NCBI RefSeq assembly: GCF_003596335.1
Contig: NZ_QZCH01000010.1
Span: forward strand, 1-64,000
DNA length: 64,000 nucleotides
Origin: Motilimonas pumila
Lineage (GTDB): Bacteria > Pseudomonadota > Gammaproteobacteria > Enterobacterales > CBDFNC01
Direction: 5' to 3'
Positions 17,928-27,522 of this stretch are shown in pieces. Under the pieces are notes generated by a model. It worked only from the letters and a program-made list of their open reading frames with translations, made no database searches and had not been told where the DNA came from. Position 1 is the stretch's first letter, and each line of letters opens with the position of its first letter. The position numbers were made by a program, and so were the translations under genes.

Positions 17928-18893
17928 ATGCGGATTGCGCAATACACTTTAGACAACCCAGTTATCTTAGCGCCAATGGCCGGAATAACAGATCGTCCTT
18001 TTCGACAGTTATGTCGTAAATACGGTGCGGCTTTAGCGGTTTCCGAAATGTTGTCAAGCAATCCTGAAGTCTGGGCCACCGAGAAATCAAAAAATCGGAT
18101 GGACCATGAAAATGAAACGGGAATACGCTCGGTGCAAATTGCTGGTTCAGATCCCAAGTTAATGGCTGCAGCCGCACGCGAAAACGTGTCACGTGGCGCC
18201 CAAATTATTGATATCAATATGGGCTGCCCAGCAAAGAAAGTGAATAAGAAGTTGGCAGGTTCGGCATTGATGAAAGAGCCGGATTTGGTAAAAGCGATAT
18301 TGGAAAGTGTGGTAGATGCGGTTGACGTACCAGTCACCTTGAAGACGCGTACAGGTTGGGACCCTGAACACCGAAATGGTTTGATCATTGCAGAAATTGC
18401 TGAACAAGCCGGTATTCAGGCATTAGCCATTCATGGCCGGACCCGACAGTGCATGTATAAAGGTTTTGCTGAGTACGACACCATCAAGGCTATCAAGCAG
18501 CACATTAATATTCCTGTTATCGCCAATGGTGATATCACGAGTGCTAAGAAAGCGCAGCAAGTACTTGAGTATACCCAAGCTGATGCCATTATGATTGGTC
18601 GAGGGGCTCAAGGTAAACCTTGGATTTTTCAAGAAATTGCCCACTATCTGGCAACCGGTGAAATATTACCTGAGCCAGATAATGGTGCCATCGCTAATGA
18701 CTTACTTGGACACGTTGCACAATTACATGAGTTTTACGGGGAAGTTAAAGGTTACCGCATTGCCCGCAAGCATGTTGGCTGGTACCTAAAAGAACAACCG
18801 AATACACAAGAGTTTCGTAAAAATTTCAATACTATTGAAGACGCTAGCTTGCAACTCAAAGTATTGGAAGATTTTTTTCATGCATTAAACTAA
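17928..18893 (+). CDS. dusB: tRNA-dihydrouridine synthase B
   Basis: 321 residues. An FMN/NADPH enzyme that reduces U17-type uridines in tRNA. It has the TIM-barrel start [15 protein letters not shown], the catalytic Cys in [31 protein letters not shown] and the FMN-phosphate site [10 protein letters not shown]. It is 20 nt upstream of fis and cotranscribed with it, the standard gammaproteobacterial arrangement. Confidence 0.96.
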   Translation: MRIAQYTLDNPVILAPMAGITDRPFRQLCRKYGAALAVSEMLSSNPEVWATEKSKNRMDHENETGIRSVQIAGSDPKLMAAAARENVSRGAQIIDINMGCPAKKVNKKLAGSALMKEPDLVKAILESVVDAVDVPVTLKTRTGWDPEHRNGLIIAEIAEQAGIQALAIHGRTRQCMYKGFAEYDTIKAIKQHINIPVIANGDITSAKKAQQVLEYTQADAIMIGRGAQGKPWIFQEIAHYLATGEILPEPDNGAIANDLLGHVAQLHEFYGEVKGYRIARKHVGWYLKEQPNTQEFRKNFNTIEDASLQLKVLEDFFHALN

Positions 18894-18913
18894 CTAAGAA
18901 GAGCTGATATCTT

Positions 18914-19213
18914 ATGTTCGAACAAAACATTTCTTCTGAAGCGCTAACAACTACAACTAGTGTTCCTGCGACAGGCCAAACAACTCAACGTCCATTGCGT
19001 GATTCAGTCCAACAGGCTATTTCTAACTACTTCGCGCAGTTGAATGGTCAAGACGTGACTGAGTTATACGACTTGGTTTTATCTGAAGTTGAAGCGCCAC
19101 TTTTGGACGTCATCATGCAGTACACTCGTGGTAACCAAACACGCGCTGCCAACATGCTAGGTATCAACCGTGGCACTCTTCGCAAGAAGCTAAAGAAATA
19201 CGGCATGAACTAA
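18914..19213 (+). CDS. fis: DNA-binding protein Fis
   Basis: 99 residues, near the E. coli length of 98. A dimeric nucleoid protein and growth-phase regulator of stable RNA promoters. The variable N-terminus is followed by the conserved core [18 protein letters not shown] and the C-terminal helix-turn-helix [20 protein letters not shown]. It is the second gene of the dusB-fis operon and is followed by a strong terminator. Confidence 0.98.
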   Translation: MFEQNISSEALTTTTSVPATGQTTQRPLRDSVQQAISNYFAQLNGQDVTELYDLVLSEVEAPLLDVIMQYTRGNQTRAANMLGINRGTLRKKLKKYGMN

Positions 19214-19245
19214 TCCTCCAGTCAACGCTGGAACAGAAAATTCTA

Positions 19246-19277
19246 AAAGGCTTAATCTTACGATTAAGCCTTTTTTT
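19246..19277 (+). terminator. Intrinsic terminator of dusB-fis
   Basis: GGCTTAATC (19249-19257) pairs with GATTAAGCC (19262-19270), followed by seven T residues. The rest of the gap 19214-19520 holds only this and the opposing terminator at 19457-19489. Confidence 0.92.
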
Positions 19278-19456
19278 ATAGAAGCGATTCCACCCCTCGT
19301 CTAAAGGTCGCCTAATGGCTCACAGTGTCTTGACCACAAGATAAGCTAGCCAGCTTTATCCACTTAACCATCATATCTCATTCATTAAGCGCCAAATACC
19401 GCCCTGCACACAAGCTGAGCTGACGCCAGCTTATGAAGGCAAGTAAGCCCAGCAAC

Positions 19457-19489
19457 AAAAAAGGCTAAGCCCTGCGGCTTAGCCTTTTA
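19457..19489 (-). terminator. Terminator of the secreted-protein gene (bidirectional)
   Basis: GGCTAAGCC / GGCTTAGCC stem flanked by A-run and T-run, so it can act on both strands. It lies 32 nt past the minus-strand stop codon. Confidence 0.85.
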
Positions 19490-19520
19490 CTCTGTTTATA
19501 GCCTTAAAACAGGCTGCTAG

Positions 19521-20522
19521 CTAGTCACCGAGCTTGTGCAAGATGACTTTAAAAAACTCACTGGTGCCGTCATCATTGTCACATACCAACATGCCTTTAT
19601 AATGATCGGCATGCTTTTCTGTCATAACGACTGATTCAACTTTTGAGGTAACGGCTTTTCCGTCTTTTTGCAAAATGGCAGAGTACAATGTCAAGTCAAT
19701 CACGTCTTCAGCGGCAAATTTTGCCAGAGGCATAACGCCGACAAAACTGCCAAGAATGTAACCTTTTTTGTGGATATTACTGGCGGCTTCAATTGATGCG
19801 GTATATACCAAGCTGTCTAACTCTTCAGAGTAAGCTGCGCCAGATAAACCAGCTTCAAAGCCATGCATACGTGGCAAGATTACTTTTTTGACGATGACGG
19901 TATCTAACGCTTCACGAGTACCGGCCATGTACTCTAATATCTCCGATAACTCAGTTTCAAAGATCAAGTTATCGCCAAAGTTACCTCGGTTCAGTAAATA
20001 AACCTTGCCCTTAGCAATGGCTAAACCTTCAATATTGAATTCTTGCTTAGGGGTAAAGTTACCCAACTGATGTAGCTGCGCATATAACGGCTTCAACGAA
20101 CGTTCTGTCACTTGCGAATGGTCAGCGTTAACGAGATAGCCCCACTCCCGTAAGTCGGCCTTAGAGCCAGATCCAAAAATCAAAAAGCCAGTCCCTTCGC
20201 CAAGATCTAAGGTGCTCATTGATTCAAAATCAGGCTTTACTTTTTTATCTAACGCGCCATTAGGTTTAAAAAACTCTTTGCCGAATTTTTTTATCGTAGT
20301 GGTCGATTGAATATTAAATTGAGTATCAAGCTTATATAAATAAGGAGACTCATCACTGATGGCATATAACTGATCATCCACAACGGCTAAAGATGAGGCC
20401 GCAGGTAGCTTATGGCTAATGGCTGATTCGACCACTTCTAATTTATATTTATGGCCATTTCGCGCTTCTACGTGACCAACAAACACGGTCAAGCACATTG
20501 CCAATGCAACTTTATAAAACAT
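19521..20522 (-). CDS. Secreted beta-propeller-like protein of unknown function (DUF6929-like)
   Basis: 333 residues. The ATG at 20522 is chosen because AGGAG lies 5 nt upstream and MFYKVALAMCLTVFVGHVEA is a proper signal peptide; the frame continues 15 codons upstream without such support. The mature part has repeated segments such as AASSLAVVDDQLYAISDESPYLY, EFNIEGLAIAKGKVYLLNRG and GLSGAAYSEELDSLVYTAS, suggesting a beta-propeller as in phytase/esterase-like or SdiA-type folds. A lone gene with its own terminator. No catalytic motif is recognised; the function is unknown. Confidence 0.7.
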   Translation of the reverse strand: MFYKVALAMCLTVFVGHVEARNGHKYKLEVVESAISHKLPAASSLAVVDDQLYAISDESPYLYKLDTQFNIQSTTTIKKFGKEFFKPNGALDKKVKPDFESMSTLDLGEGTGFLIFGSGSKADLREWGYLVNADHSQVTERSLKPLYAQLHQLGNFTPKQEFNIEGLAIAKGKVYLLNRGNFGDNLIFETELSEILEYMAGTREALDTVIVKKVILPRMHGFEAGLSGAAYSEELDSLVYTASIEAASNIHKKGYILGSFVGVMPLAKFAAEDVIDLTLYSAILQKDGKAVTSKVESVVMTEKHADHYKGMLVCDNDDGTSEFFKVILHKLGD

Positions 20523-20674
20523 CCCTACTCCTAAAGCCTGCTTGTAAAATAACCTTGCCATTCGCAAGTTGAGTAAAATTTTACAAGCAAATGGCAGCCA
20601 AATCTATTGACTAAGTAGTAATAAAGCAGAAAAAATTGTGATTATTGAAACAATCTGCGGAAATTTTGTGGAAA

Positions 20675-20724
20675 TCTGCATTAAAGCCAACTACGGATTA
20701 AGCCCAAGTAAGCTTTAATGCAGA
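20675..20724 (-). promoter_or_regulatory. 13-bp stem-loop enclosing the arfA stop codon
   Basis: TCTGCATTAAAGC (20675-20687) and GCTTTAATGCAGA (20712-20724) are perfect complements with a 24-nt loop that contains the arfA stop codon (20698-20700). In E. coli an RNase III-sensitive hairpin in the arfA coding region yields a nonstop mRNA, so that ArfA is made in full only when tmRNA fails. This stem is in the equivalent place and is long enough for RNase III. Confidence 0.7.
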
Positions 20725-20892
20725 CTCCCAACCTGCTTTAGAAAATTTTTGTTTACGCTGATAACTGCCTTTCCCTTTCTTCGCTTTCTCGATTCTTTGT
20801 TTAAACAGTGGCGTGTTTAACACGGCTTTTAAGGCGTTATCTTTTATTTCACCTTTGGCTAATAAATATTCGGTGGTTTGCTTTTTTGCCAT
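20698..20892 (-). CDS. arfA: Alternative ribosome-rescue factor ArfA
   Basis: 64 residues from the ATG at 20892, with AAGGAGG 5 nt upstream; the frame is open further up but lacks a start signal. The core AKGEIKDNALKAVLNTPLFK and KKGKGSYQRK match ArfA, which enters stalled ribosomes and recruits RF2 to release nonstop peptides. The C-terminal tail (FSKAGWESALKLTWA) is hydrophobic, as in E. coli ArfA, where it marks the full-length protein for degradation. The stop codon lies inside a strong stem-loop, which fits the known feedback design. Confidence 0.92.
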   Translation of the reverse strand: MAKKQTTEYLLAKGEIKDNALKAVLNTPLFKQRIEKAKKGKGSYQRKQKFSKAGWESALKLTWA

Positions 20893-21031
20893 GGCGGCCT
20901 CCTTGATGATGTGGCGCACTTTTACTTTCGAAGTGCAGCGAAGGGGATACTGACATACCCCTTAATTGCATACAATTGGACTATTGGCTTAAATCGTCTT
21001 TTTAAGTAAACAAGCCACTTCAAATGAACTG

Positions 21032-21697
21032 TTAATGCTGCTTTAAGGTGAGTTTGAACATAGCTCGACCGCGCTTCCACTTATTGATTAAGCTTGGCTG
21101 CCTAAAAATGGCCGAAAGGGCGCCAATCATTTCCACTTTATCAGCAGCGGCTTTATTTTGCTGCAACACTTGATAACTGATGCCAACAAGCTGTTGCTGC
21201 ATCTGTTGAACGTTTTTAAGCTGCGGTATAAAGCCCGATAAATCTGTCGGCGTTTTATAAGATTGCACGCACTGCTTAACGTCAGTTGAGTGGTACCCTG
21301 CGCAAGCTAAGGAGCGAGCCGGGTAAACACTGCAACTCTCGGCTATTAGCATGGGACATGGAACATTGGTTGTTAAGTGCTCTTGTTCTGTCATTGCTGC
21401 AATTTTATCCGCGCTTTGATGCAGCCTTTCCTCTATCACTACCTGTTGCGCTTTAGACAGCTTCGCTTTGATGTAAAAATACATGGCGACCGCTTCGTGA
21501 GGGAACACCATCACCCTAATATTGCAACATTTAGCGCAGCCGTTTCGACAGTCTATCTCAGGTTGACGTTGCATCGACTCGGTAAGTGTCGCCGTTTGTA
21601 GTTGACTCAAAGCAATAAGCTTGTCAGAGCTTTTAAGGGCTTGTTGGTACGCGTAATGGGTTTCATTTAAGCGCGCAAGGACTTGGTGGCGTTCCAT
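21032..21697 (-). CDS. YkgJ-family Cys-cluster protein
   Basis: 221 residues. The Cys cluster C-RNG-CAKCC near residue 50 and the later C-x(8)-C-x(8)-C (CPMLIAESCSVYPARSLAC) match the YkgJ/UPF0153 family, thought to bind zinc or an iron-sulfur cluster. The function is not established. It stands alone, between arfA and the metal-efflux operon, all on the minus strand. Confidence 0.8.
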   Translation of the reverse strand: MERHQVLARLNETHYAYQQALKSSDKLIALSQLQTATLTESMQRQPEIDCRNGCAKCCNIRVMVFPHEAVAMYFYIKAKLSKAQQVVIEERLHQSADKIAAMTEQEHLTTNVPCPMLIAESCSVYPARSLACAGYHSTDVKQCVQSYKTPTDLSGFIPQLKNVQQMQQQLVGISYQVLQQNKAAADKVEMIGALSAIFRQPSLINKWKRGRAMFKLTLKQH

Positions 21698-21825
21698 ATC
21701 TCACTCCGAAATAGTGTTAAACACTAAAATAATTGAGCCAGATAATACCTTTCACTACTCGATACGATCAACACAAATCAGTAGGGCTAAATTGCCCTAC
21801 ATCAACGAGTTAATCGATTTTCCAA

Positions 21826-23124
21826 TTATTCTGAGTGCGCTAGCTTAAGGGACAGTTTTTGCCAGCCGACTCGAAGCATCAACCCGGCCAATAAGACACT
21901 GCTAGAGATGGTTAGCCAATGCGGCAATAAAGCATGGTCCATGGCCGATATTGGGGCAACCACAAAACCAAATTCAGCAACTAAATAATTGGTCAATAAA
22001 CCGAACACAATGGCCATCCCGATAACCCCAACTAAATAAGCCAATAAGGCTCGCTTGCCCAACTCTTTACCCACAACCCCGAGAGTAGCAACATTGGTTG
22101 CGGGTCCCGCCATCATAAATACCAATACAGCGCCGGGACTGATGCCAGATAACAGCAAACCTGCAGCGATTGGCGTTGAGGCCGTGGCACAAATATACAT
22201 GGGCACACTGATCGCCACCATCAACAACATGGCCCAAATACTATCTCCCCATTGGGCCAGATAATCGGTTGCCACATACGTTTCTACCAAGGCGGCAAAA
22301 AACAATCCGACCAACAACCATAAGCTAATATCTCGCACTAAATCGGTGGCCGCAAAACTGACGCCGCCAAAGACTTTTTGCCCTACGCTTCGCTTGTTTA
22401 CCTCAGACTGAGACTTAGCTTGCTCGCTATCATTACTACAACATGATGAAACTGAATCACTTATTGCAACAGAAGTCGCTGCCACAGCGCCCTTGTTACC
22501 GCTACAACCACTGACTGCTTCATCATCATTGTTGTTGGAAGAACAACAACTGCTCACGACTGGCTTAGGCGGTTCAGCAGGAGCACTGCAACACCCAGGT
22601 TGACTGCGCGTCGTAGTTTGCTTGTCATTAGGCACTCGCGGCTGCGCAACTTTGTCCCCACAACAACCATCTTGATTAGCCTCTGCTGATTTATGACGGC
22701 CTGAATGCACTTTCGAAGCGGGACGATCAGCATCATCTTTACCAACGATAAGCCCAGCCACTATCGCGCTTACCACCGCAGCAACCGGCCTAATAATGGC
22801 CATAAATGGCCCTAATAGAGCGTACGAGACAGAAACCGAATCAACGCCAGTTTCTGGCGTAGCAACCAAGAAAGCCGTCGTTGCACTCTTGGAAGCTCCG
22901 TTTCGTCTAAGGCCGAGCGCAGCCGGTATCACGCCACAAGAACACAATGGCAAAGGAGCACCAATGAATGCGGCTTTAACGGTGACCCAAAAACCTTTAC
23001 CACCAAGGTGGCGGGTGAGGAAATCGCCAGGTATAAACTCTTTGATTAACCCTGCGATCAATAATCCAAGCATCATCCAAGGGGCGGACTCTAAAAACAA
23101 GTCGATGAAATTTTCAATTAACAT
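21826..23124 (-). CDS. SO_0444-family heavy-metal permease with Cys-rich loop
   Basis: 432 residues of inner-membrane permease (DUF318/ArsP-like). Helices span about 1-125 and 255-425, with CSCGVIPAALGLRRNGASKS and the second repeat TASTPIAAGLLLSGISPG. Between them lies a loop of about 130 residues with six CC or C-x-C clusters (GCCGD, PGCCSAP, SSCCSS, SGCSG, SSCCSND), a likely metal relay. The start overlaps zntR by 7 nt, with AAGGAAAG ahead of it. Family members are described as Cu/Zn efflux transporters; the ZntR partner points to zinc or a similar divalent ion. Confidence 0.85.
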   Translation of the reverse strand: MLIENFIDLFLESAPWMMLGLLIAGLIKEFIPGDFLTRHLGGKGFWVTVKAAFIGAPLPLCSCGVIPAALGLRRNGASKSATTAFLVATPETGVDSVSVSYALLGPFMAIIRPVAAVVSAIVAGLIVGKDDADRPASKVHSGRHKSAEANQDGCCGDKVAQPRVPNDKQTTTRSQPGCCSAPAEPPKPVVSSCCSSNNNDDEAVSGCSGNKGAVAATSVAISDSVSSCCSNDSEQAKSQSEVNKRSVGQKVFGGVSFAATDLVRDISLWLLVGLFFAALVETYVATDYLAQWGDSIWAMLLMVAISVPMYICATASTPIAAGLLLSGISPGAVLVFMMAGPATNVATLGVVGKELGKRALLAYLVGVIGMAIVFGLLTNYLVAEFGFVVAPISAMDHALLPHWLTISSSVLLAGLMLRVGWQKLSLKLAHSE

Positions 23125-23537
23125 TGGCTTTCCTTATCACTGGCGTCTAATGCTTCAAGGATCGAGCAGTGACTGGCTGACTCAATCCCCCCACAACATG
23201 AACTGCTGAGTTTTTGCAGCGACGCTTTAAAAATCTCCAGCTCTTTAATTTTGGCTTCTACCTGAGCCAGCTTACTGTCGGTGATGGCTTTGGGCTCAGC
23301 GCAGGTGTGCTGTGAGCGCTCAAGGCGAATTGACAATAACTCGGTAATTTCCTGCAGTGAAAAGCCCACTCGTTTAGCCCGAATAATAAACCACAGCTTT
23401 TGTTCATCTTCTTGGTCATACAAACGATAACCCGCGTCACTGCGAGTACTGGGGCTTAATAAGCCGTGTTTTTCGTAAAACCTCAGCGTGTCTGTTTTGA
23501 TCTGACAGCGCTGGGCAAGTTCGCCGATGCGATACAT
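23118..23537 (-). CDS. zntR: ZntR-like MerR-family metal-responsive regulator
   Basis: 139 residues. The N-terminal MerR helix-turn-helix MYRIGELAQRCQIKTDTLRFYEKHGLL is followed by a coiled dimer helix. The metal site of ZntR is conserved: Cys in QHTCAEPK at the start of the dimer helix, then SSSCCGGIESASHCSILEALD with two adjacent Cys, His and Cys. ZntR activates zinc-export genes by untwisting promoters with long spacers. It is cotranscribed with the permease it probably controls, and autoregulation is suggested by the operator at 23573-23604. Confidence 0.9.
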   Translation of the reverse strand: MYRIGELAQRCQIKTDTLRFYEKHGLLSPSTRSDAGYRLYDQEDEQKLWFIIRAKRVGFSLQEITELLSIRLERSQHTCAEPKAITDSKLAQVEAKIKELEIFKASLQKLSSSCCGGIESASHCSILEALDASDKESQC

Positions 23538-23572
23538 GAAAAAGCCTTACTGAAAGTGTCTTTGATAACGAG

Positions 23573-23604
23573 ATTCTAATCCTTAGACAATACTCCAAGG
23601 TCAA
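23573..23604 (-). promoter_or_regulatory. MerR/ZntR-type promoter-operator with 20-bp spacer
   Basis: On the minus strand TTGACC (23604-23599) and TAGAAT (23578-23573) are separated by 20 bp. The spacer region carries an imperfect palindrome CCTTGGA-GTATTG-TCTAAGG. Overlong spacers with such a palindrome are the signature of MerR-family activation, and 20 bp is the value at the ZntR-controlled zntA promoter. It drives zntR and the permease. Confidence 0.75.
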
Positions 23605-23834
23605 GCACAAAATAAGGCATTTTTCTAATTAATTGATGCCCAGATCACATTGGCTGGGCAGATTTGATGTTTTTCTAGGCTAAAAATCACCAAGAATTGA
23701 ATATTTCCGTCATATAAAGAGGTTAAAAATCTTGGGAATTAAGGTAGAATGTCGCCCCTATTTTGTTGCCACGCGTAATGTGTTCAGCAACAACATCAGC
23801 CAACATCCTAAACATCATCGGGGAAGAAGTAGAA

Positions 23835-25427
23835 ATGGACATAGCTCGACCTATTAAACGCGCACTGATAAGTGTTTCAGACAAGACCGGCATCGTTGAG
23901 TTCGCTCGCGAATTAGCTGAAAAAGGCGTTGAGATCTTGTCGACTGGCGGTACTTTTAAACTGCTAGCAGATAACGGTATTAAGGTTATTGAAGCATCCG
24001 ACTACACCGGCCACCCAGAAATTATGGACGGTCGTGTAAAAACCCTTCACCCAAAAATTCACGGTGGCATACTTGGCCGTCGTGGTGTTGATGAAGGCGT
24101 AATGGCTGACAACAATATTCAACCTATCGACATGGTCGTGGTTAACTTATACCCATTCGCCGCCACAGTGGCGAACCCAAACTGTAGCCTAGAAGACGCT
24201 ATCGAGAACATAGATATCGGTGGCCCAACAATGGTGCGCTCAGCAGCAAAGAACCATAAAGACGTAACGATTGTAGTTAATGCCAGCGATTACAGCCGAG
24301 TGTTAACTGAATTAGCCAGCAACAATGGCAGCCTGACATACCAAACACGTTTTGATCTTGCCATTGCAGCCTTTGAGCACACGGCGCAATACGACGGAAT
24401 GATCGCCAACTACTTCGGTACTAAGGTACCAAGCTACGGTGAAAACAAAGAAGGTGATGAAGAATCTAAATTCCCACGCACTTTCAACCAGCAGTTCCAA
24501 AAGAAACAAGATATGCGTTACGGCGAGAACAGCCACCAAGCGGCTGCTTTTTACGTTGAAAATGACATCGATGAAGCCTCTGTTTCAACGGCGCGTCAAA
24601 TTCAAGGTAAAGCACTGTCTTATAACAACATTGCGGATACCGACGCAGCGCTTGAGTGTGTCAAAGAATTCAGCGAGCCAGCTTGTGTTATCGTTAAACA
24701 CGCAAACCCATGTGGTGTCGCGCTGGGCAGCAACATTCTTGAAGCTTACGATCGCGCATACAAAACAGACCCAACGTCAGCGTTCGGTGGCATCATTGCA
24801 TTTAACCAAGAGTTAGACGCAGACACGGCAGAAGCCATTGTTTCTCGCCAGTTTGTAGAAGTGATTATTGCGCCAACTGTGAGTCCAGAAGCAGAGCAAA
24901 TTGTTGCGGCTAAGAAAAACGTGCGTCTACTAGAATGTGGTCAATGGCAAGCGAAGACTACAGGCTTTGATGTTAAGCGCGTCAATGGCGGCCTTCTCGT
25001 GCAAGATCGCGACCAAGGTATGGTTAACGCTGATGACCTTAAAGTGGTTTCTAAGCGCCAGCCTTCAGAGCAAGAACTGAGCGATGCACTATTTTGTTGG
25101 AAAGTCGCAAAATACGTTAAATCAAACGCCATTGTTTATGCTAAAGATAAATGGACCATCGGTGTTGGCGCGGGCCAAATGAGCCGTGTGTACAGTGCGA
25201 AGATTGCCGGTATTAAAGCTGCCGATGAAAACCTAGAAGTAGCAGGTAGCGTGATGGCGTCTGATGCATTCTTCCCATTCCGTGACGGTATTGATGCAGC
25301 GGCTGAAGCCGGTATCACTTGCGTGATCCAACCAGGCGGTTCAATGCGTGATGACGAAGTTATCGCTGCTGCCGACGAGCATGGTATGGCCATGGTATTT
25401 ACTGGCATGCGTCACTTCCGCCACTAA
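23835..25427 (+). CDS. purH: Bifunctional AICAR transformylase / IMP cyclohydrolase
   Basis: 530 residues, catalysing the last two steps to IMP. The ATG at 23835 is chosen because [20 protein letters not shown] aligns with the family N-terminus; upstream in-frame codons are not conserved. The cyclohydrolase domain (about 1-200) has SVSDKTGI and [13 protein letters not shown] [19 protein letters not shown]. The transformylase domain has the catalytic [21 protein letters not shown] and [12 protein letters not shown]. It precedes purD, as in most gammaproteobacteria. A -10-like TAGAAT with GTCGCCCC downstream (23745-23758) may be its promoter. Confidence 0.96.
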   Translation: MDIARPIKRALISVSDKTGIVEFARELAEKGVEILSTGGTFKLLADNGIKVIEASDYTGHPEIMDGRVKTLHPKIHGGILGRRGVDEGVMADNNIQPIDMVVVNLYPFAATVANPNCSLEDAIENIDIGGPTMVRSAAKNHKDVTIVVNASDYSRVLTELASNNGSLTYQTRFDLAIAAFEHTAQYDGMIANYFGTKVPSYGENKEGDEESKFPRTFNQQFQKKQDMRYGENSHQAAAFYVENDIDEASVSTARQIQGKALSYNNIADTDAALECVKEFSEPACVIVKHANPCGVALGSNILEAYDRAYKTDPTSAFGGIIAFNQELDADTAEAIVSRQFVEVIIAPTVSPEAEQIVAAKKNVRLLECGQWQAKTTGFDVKRVNGGLLVQDRDQGMVNADDLKVVSKRQPSEQELSDALFCWKVAKYVKSNAIVYAKDKWTIGVGAGQMSRVYSAKIAGIKAADENLEVAGSVMASDAFFPFRDGIDAAAEAGITCVIQPGGSMRDDEVIAAADEHGMAMVFTGMRHFRH

Positions 25428-25450
25428 AACTAACATAAATTAAACATAAC

Positions 25451-25481
25451 TACGGCTAACCAGAGTGTTAGCCGTATTTTT
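25451..25481 (+). terminator. Terminator-like hairpin between purH and purD
   Basis: TACGGCTAAC / GTTAGCCGTA, 10 bp perfect, loop CAGAGT, followed by TTTTT. It suggests partial uncoupling of purD from purH, or an attenuator ahead of purD. Confidence 0.8.
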
Positions 25482-25528
25482 AGCCGTGAATAAATGCAAG
25501 CTGCGATGTGCTTGCACAAGGATAAAAG

Positions 25529-26818
25529 ATGAAAGTATTAGTCATTGGTGCTGGTGGTCGTGAACACGCACTAGCATGGAAAGCCGCTCAAAACGCAGAC
25601 GTTGAAACCGTTTTTGTAGCGCCTGGTAACGCCGGCACTGCATTAGAGCCAAAACTTGAGAATGTTGCCATTGGCGTTGAAGACATCACCGCTTTGGTTG
25701 CCTTTGCAAAAGAACAACAAATCGCCTTGACGATTGTCGGCCCTGAAGCACCGCTTGTGATAGGTGTTGTGGATGCATTTCGTGAAGCTGGATTAAAGTG
25801 TTTTGGCCCAACCCAGGCAGCCGCTCAGCTAGAAGGATCTAAAGCCTTCACTAAAGATTTCTTAGCACGCCAAAATATTCCTACCGCGTGGTACCAAAAC
25901 TTTACTGAAATTGAGCCAGCAGTGGCATACATTAAAGAAAAAGGTGCACCCATTGTAGTGAAGGCTGACGGCCTGGCCGCTGGTAAAGGTGTTATCGTAG
26001 CGATGACAGAACAAGAAGCCATTGATGCCGTCAACGACATGTTAGCGGGCAATGCCTTTGGTGAAGCGGGTAGCCGCGTAGTGATTGAAGAGTTTCTTGA
26101 CGGTGAAGAAGCCTCTTTCATTGTAATGGTTGACGGCAAAAACGTATTGCCTATGGCTACCAGCCAAGATCATAAACGCGTGGGCAATGGTGATACCGGT
26201 CCAAATACAGGTGGTATGGGCGCATACTCACCAGCCCCAGTTGTTACGCCAGAAATCCACGACCGCATCATGAATGAAGTGATTTACCCAACCGTTAACG
26301 GCATGGCTGCAGAAGGTAATACTTACACAGGTTTCCTATACGCGGGCCTAATGATCATGGCTGACGGTACACCAAAAGTGATTGAGTTTAACTGTCGCTT
26401 TGGCGATCCAGAAACACAGCCAATCATGCTGCGCCTTCAATCAGACTTGGTTGAGCTTTGCCTGGCATCAGAAGCGGGTCAATTAGACCAAGCTACAGCA
26501 GAATTTGACCCACGTGCATCCATCGGTGTTGTGCTTGCCGCAGGTGGCTACCCAGCAAGCTACAACAAAGGTGACGTGATCTCAGGCTTACCTACAACCG
26601 ACGTAGAAGGTGAAAAAGTATTCCACGCAGGTACCGCAGATAAAGACGGCCACACAGTGACAAACGGCGGCCGAGTGCTCTGCGCGACAGCATTAGGGAA
26701 CTCAGTCACTGAAGCGCAACAGCGTGCTTATGAGCTGACCAAGAAAATCAGCTGGGAAGGCGCATTCTATCGCACCGATATTGCGTACCGTGCCATCGCA
26801 CGTGAGCAAGCGAAGTAA
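25529..26818 (+). CDS. purD: Phosphoribosylamine-glycine ligase (GAR synthetase)
   Basis: 429 residues, full family length. An ATP-grasp enzyme that joins phosphoribosylamine and glycine in purine synthesis. The N-domain begins MKVLVIGAGGREHALAWKAA, the ATP-binding core contains KADGLAAGKGVIVA, and metal and substrate loops include DHKRVGNGDTGPNTGGMGAYSP and EFNCRFGDPETQ. It lies 101 nt after purH, with a hairpin between them. Confidence 0.97.
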   Translation: MKVLVIGAGGREHALAWKAAQNADVETVFVAPGNAGTALEPKLENVAIGVEDITALVAFAKEQQIALTIVGPEAPLVIGVVDAFREAGLKCFGPTQAAAQLEGSKAFTKDFLARQNIPTAWYQNFTEIEPAVAYIKEKGAPIVVKADGLAAGKGVIVAMTEQEAIDAVNDMLAGNAFGEAGSRVVIEEFLDGEEASFIVMVDGKNVLPMATSQDHKRVGNGDTGPNTGGMGAYSPAPVVTPEIHDRIMNEVIYPTVNGMAAEGNTYTGFLYAGLMIMADGTPKVIEFNCRFGDPETQPIMLRLQSDLVELCLASEAGQLDQATAEFDPRASIGVVLAAGGYPASYNKGDVISGLPTTDVEGEKVFHAGTADKDGHTVTNGGRVLCATALGNSVTEAQQRAYELTKKISWEGAFYRTDIAYRAIAREQAK

Positions 26819-26825
26819 ATCAGCA

Positions 26826-26861
26826 GGCAGTTAACCTTAACCCGTTAACTGCCTTTGTTTG
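26826..26861 (+). terminator. Intrinsic terminator of purD
   Basis: GGCAGTTAAC (26826-26835) pairs with GTTAACTGCC (26844-26853), followed by TTTGTTTG. Confidence 0.75.
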
Positions 26862-26878
26862 TGGTTTCAAACAGCCAT

Positions 26879-26910
26879 AAAAAAAGCCAGGCAATGCCTG
26901 GCTTTTTAAT
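26879..26910 (-). terminator. Bidirectional terminator serving hupA
   Basis: AAAAAGCCAGGCA / TGCCTGGCTTTTT stem with A- and T-runs on both sides, 21 nt past the hupA stop codon. Confidence 0.9.
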
Positions 26911-26930
26911 ATGCAAAACGTGGTCAGCGA

Positions 26931-27206
26931 TTAAGCTTTTACCGCATCTTTCAATGCTTTACCGGCTACAAACGCAGGGATGTTTGCAGCAGCGATTTGA
27001 ATCTCAGCACCAGTTTGAGGGTTACGACCTGTGCGCGCGGCACGGTGGTTAACCTTAAATGTACCAAAACCGATAAGCTGAACTGGCTCACCGTCTTTTA
27101 AGCTCTCGGTAATACCCGCAAGTACTTCTTCTAATGCAGCTTTCGCTTGTGCTTTTGAAAGATCTGCTTTTTCTGCGATGGCATCAACCAGTTGAGTTTT
27201 ATTCAT
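26931..27206 (-). CDS. hupA: DNA-binding protein HU
   Basis: 91 residues, the standard HU length. [20 protein letters not shown] begins the helical dimer domain, and [19 protein letters not shown] is the DNA-binding beta arm with the intercalating Pro. It is a nucleoid-compacting dimer. Its place beside purHD and yjaG matches hupA of E. coli. AAGGAAG is visible ahead of the ATG. Confidence 0.95.
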   Translation of the reverse strand: MNKTQLVDAIAEKADLSKAQAKAALEEVLAGITESLKDGEPVQLIGFGTFKVNHRAARTGRNPQTGAEIQIAAANIPAFVAGKALKDAVKA

Positions 27207-27522
27207 AAGACTTCCTTTCCAAGGTCGTATTGAAACTTAATTGCGGCTTCAATGTATGCAAAAACAATCCATTGCGCAAAGGATTTATCCCTTAAAAAGC
27301 GCGCCAGTACGGCATTTTAGGCAACTTATGCGCGCAAGCTCACAATTTAATGTACCCAATTCAGCCGAGAGCCCTCCCGCATACGTAAATTTTTTGTACC
27401 GCTAAGCTATTGAACTTTTCTTCTTAGCCGTCTTCTATATACTTAAAGGCCTAGGTATGTCCGGTGCTAATGCTGACTGCAACCGCGTACTGCCGCCTTA
27501 TTGACCTTAATTGGAGCCAAAC
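27207..27522. other. Divergent intergenic region between hupA and the CBS membrane protein
   Basis: 316 nt without a gene. It holds the hupA ribosome-binding site and must carry promoters for both directions, but no confident -35/-10 pair, hairpin or repeat stands out. Confidence 0.5.
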
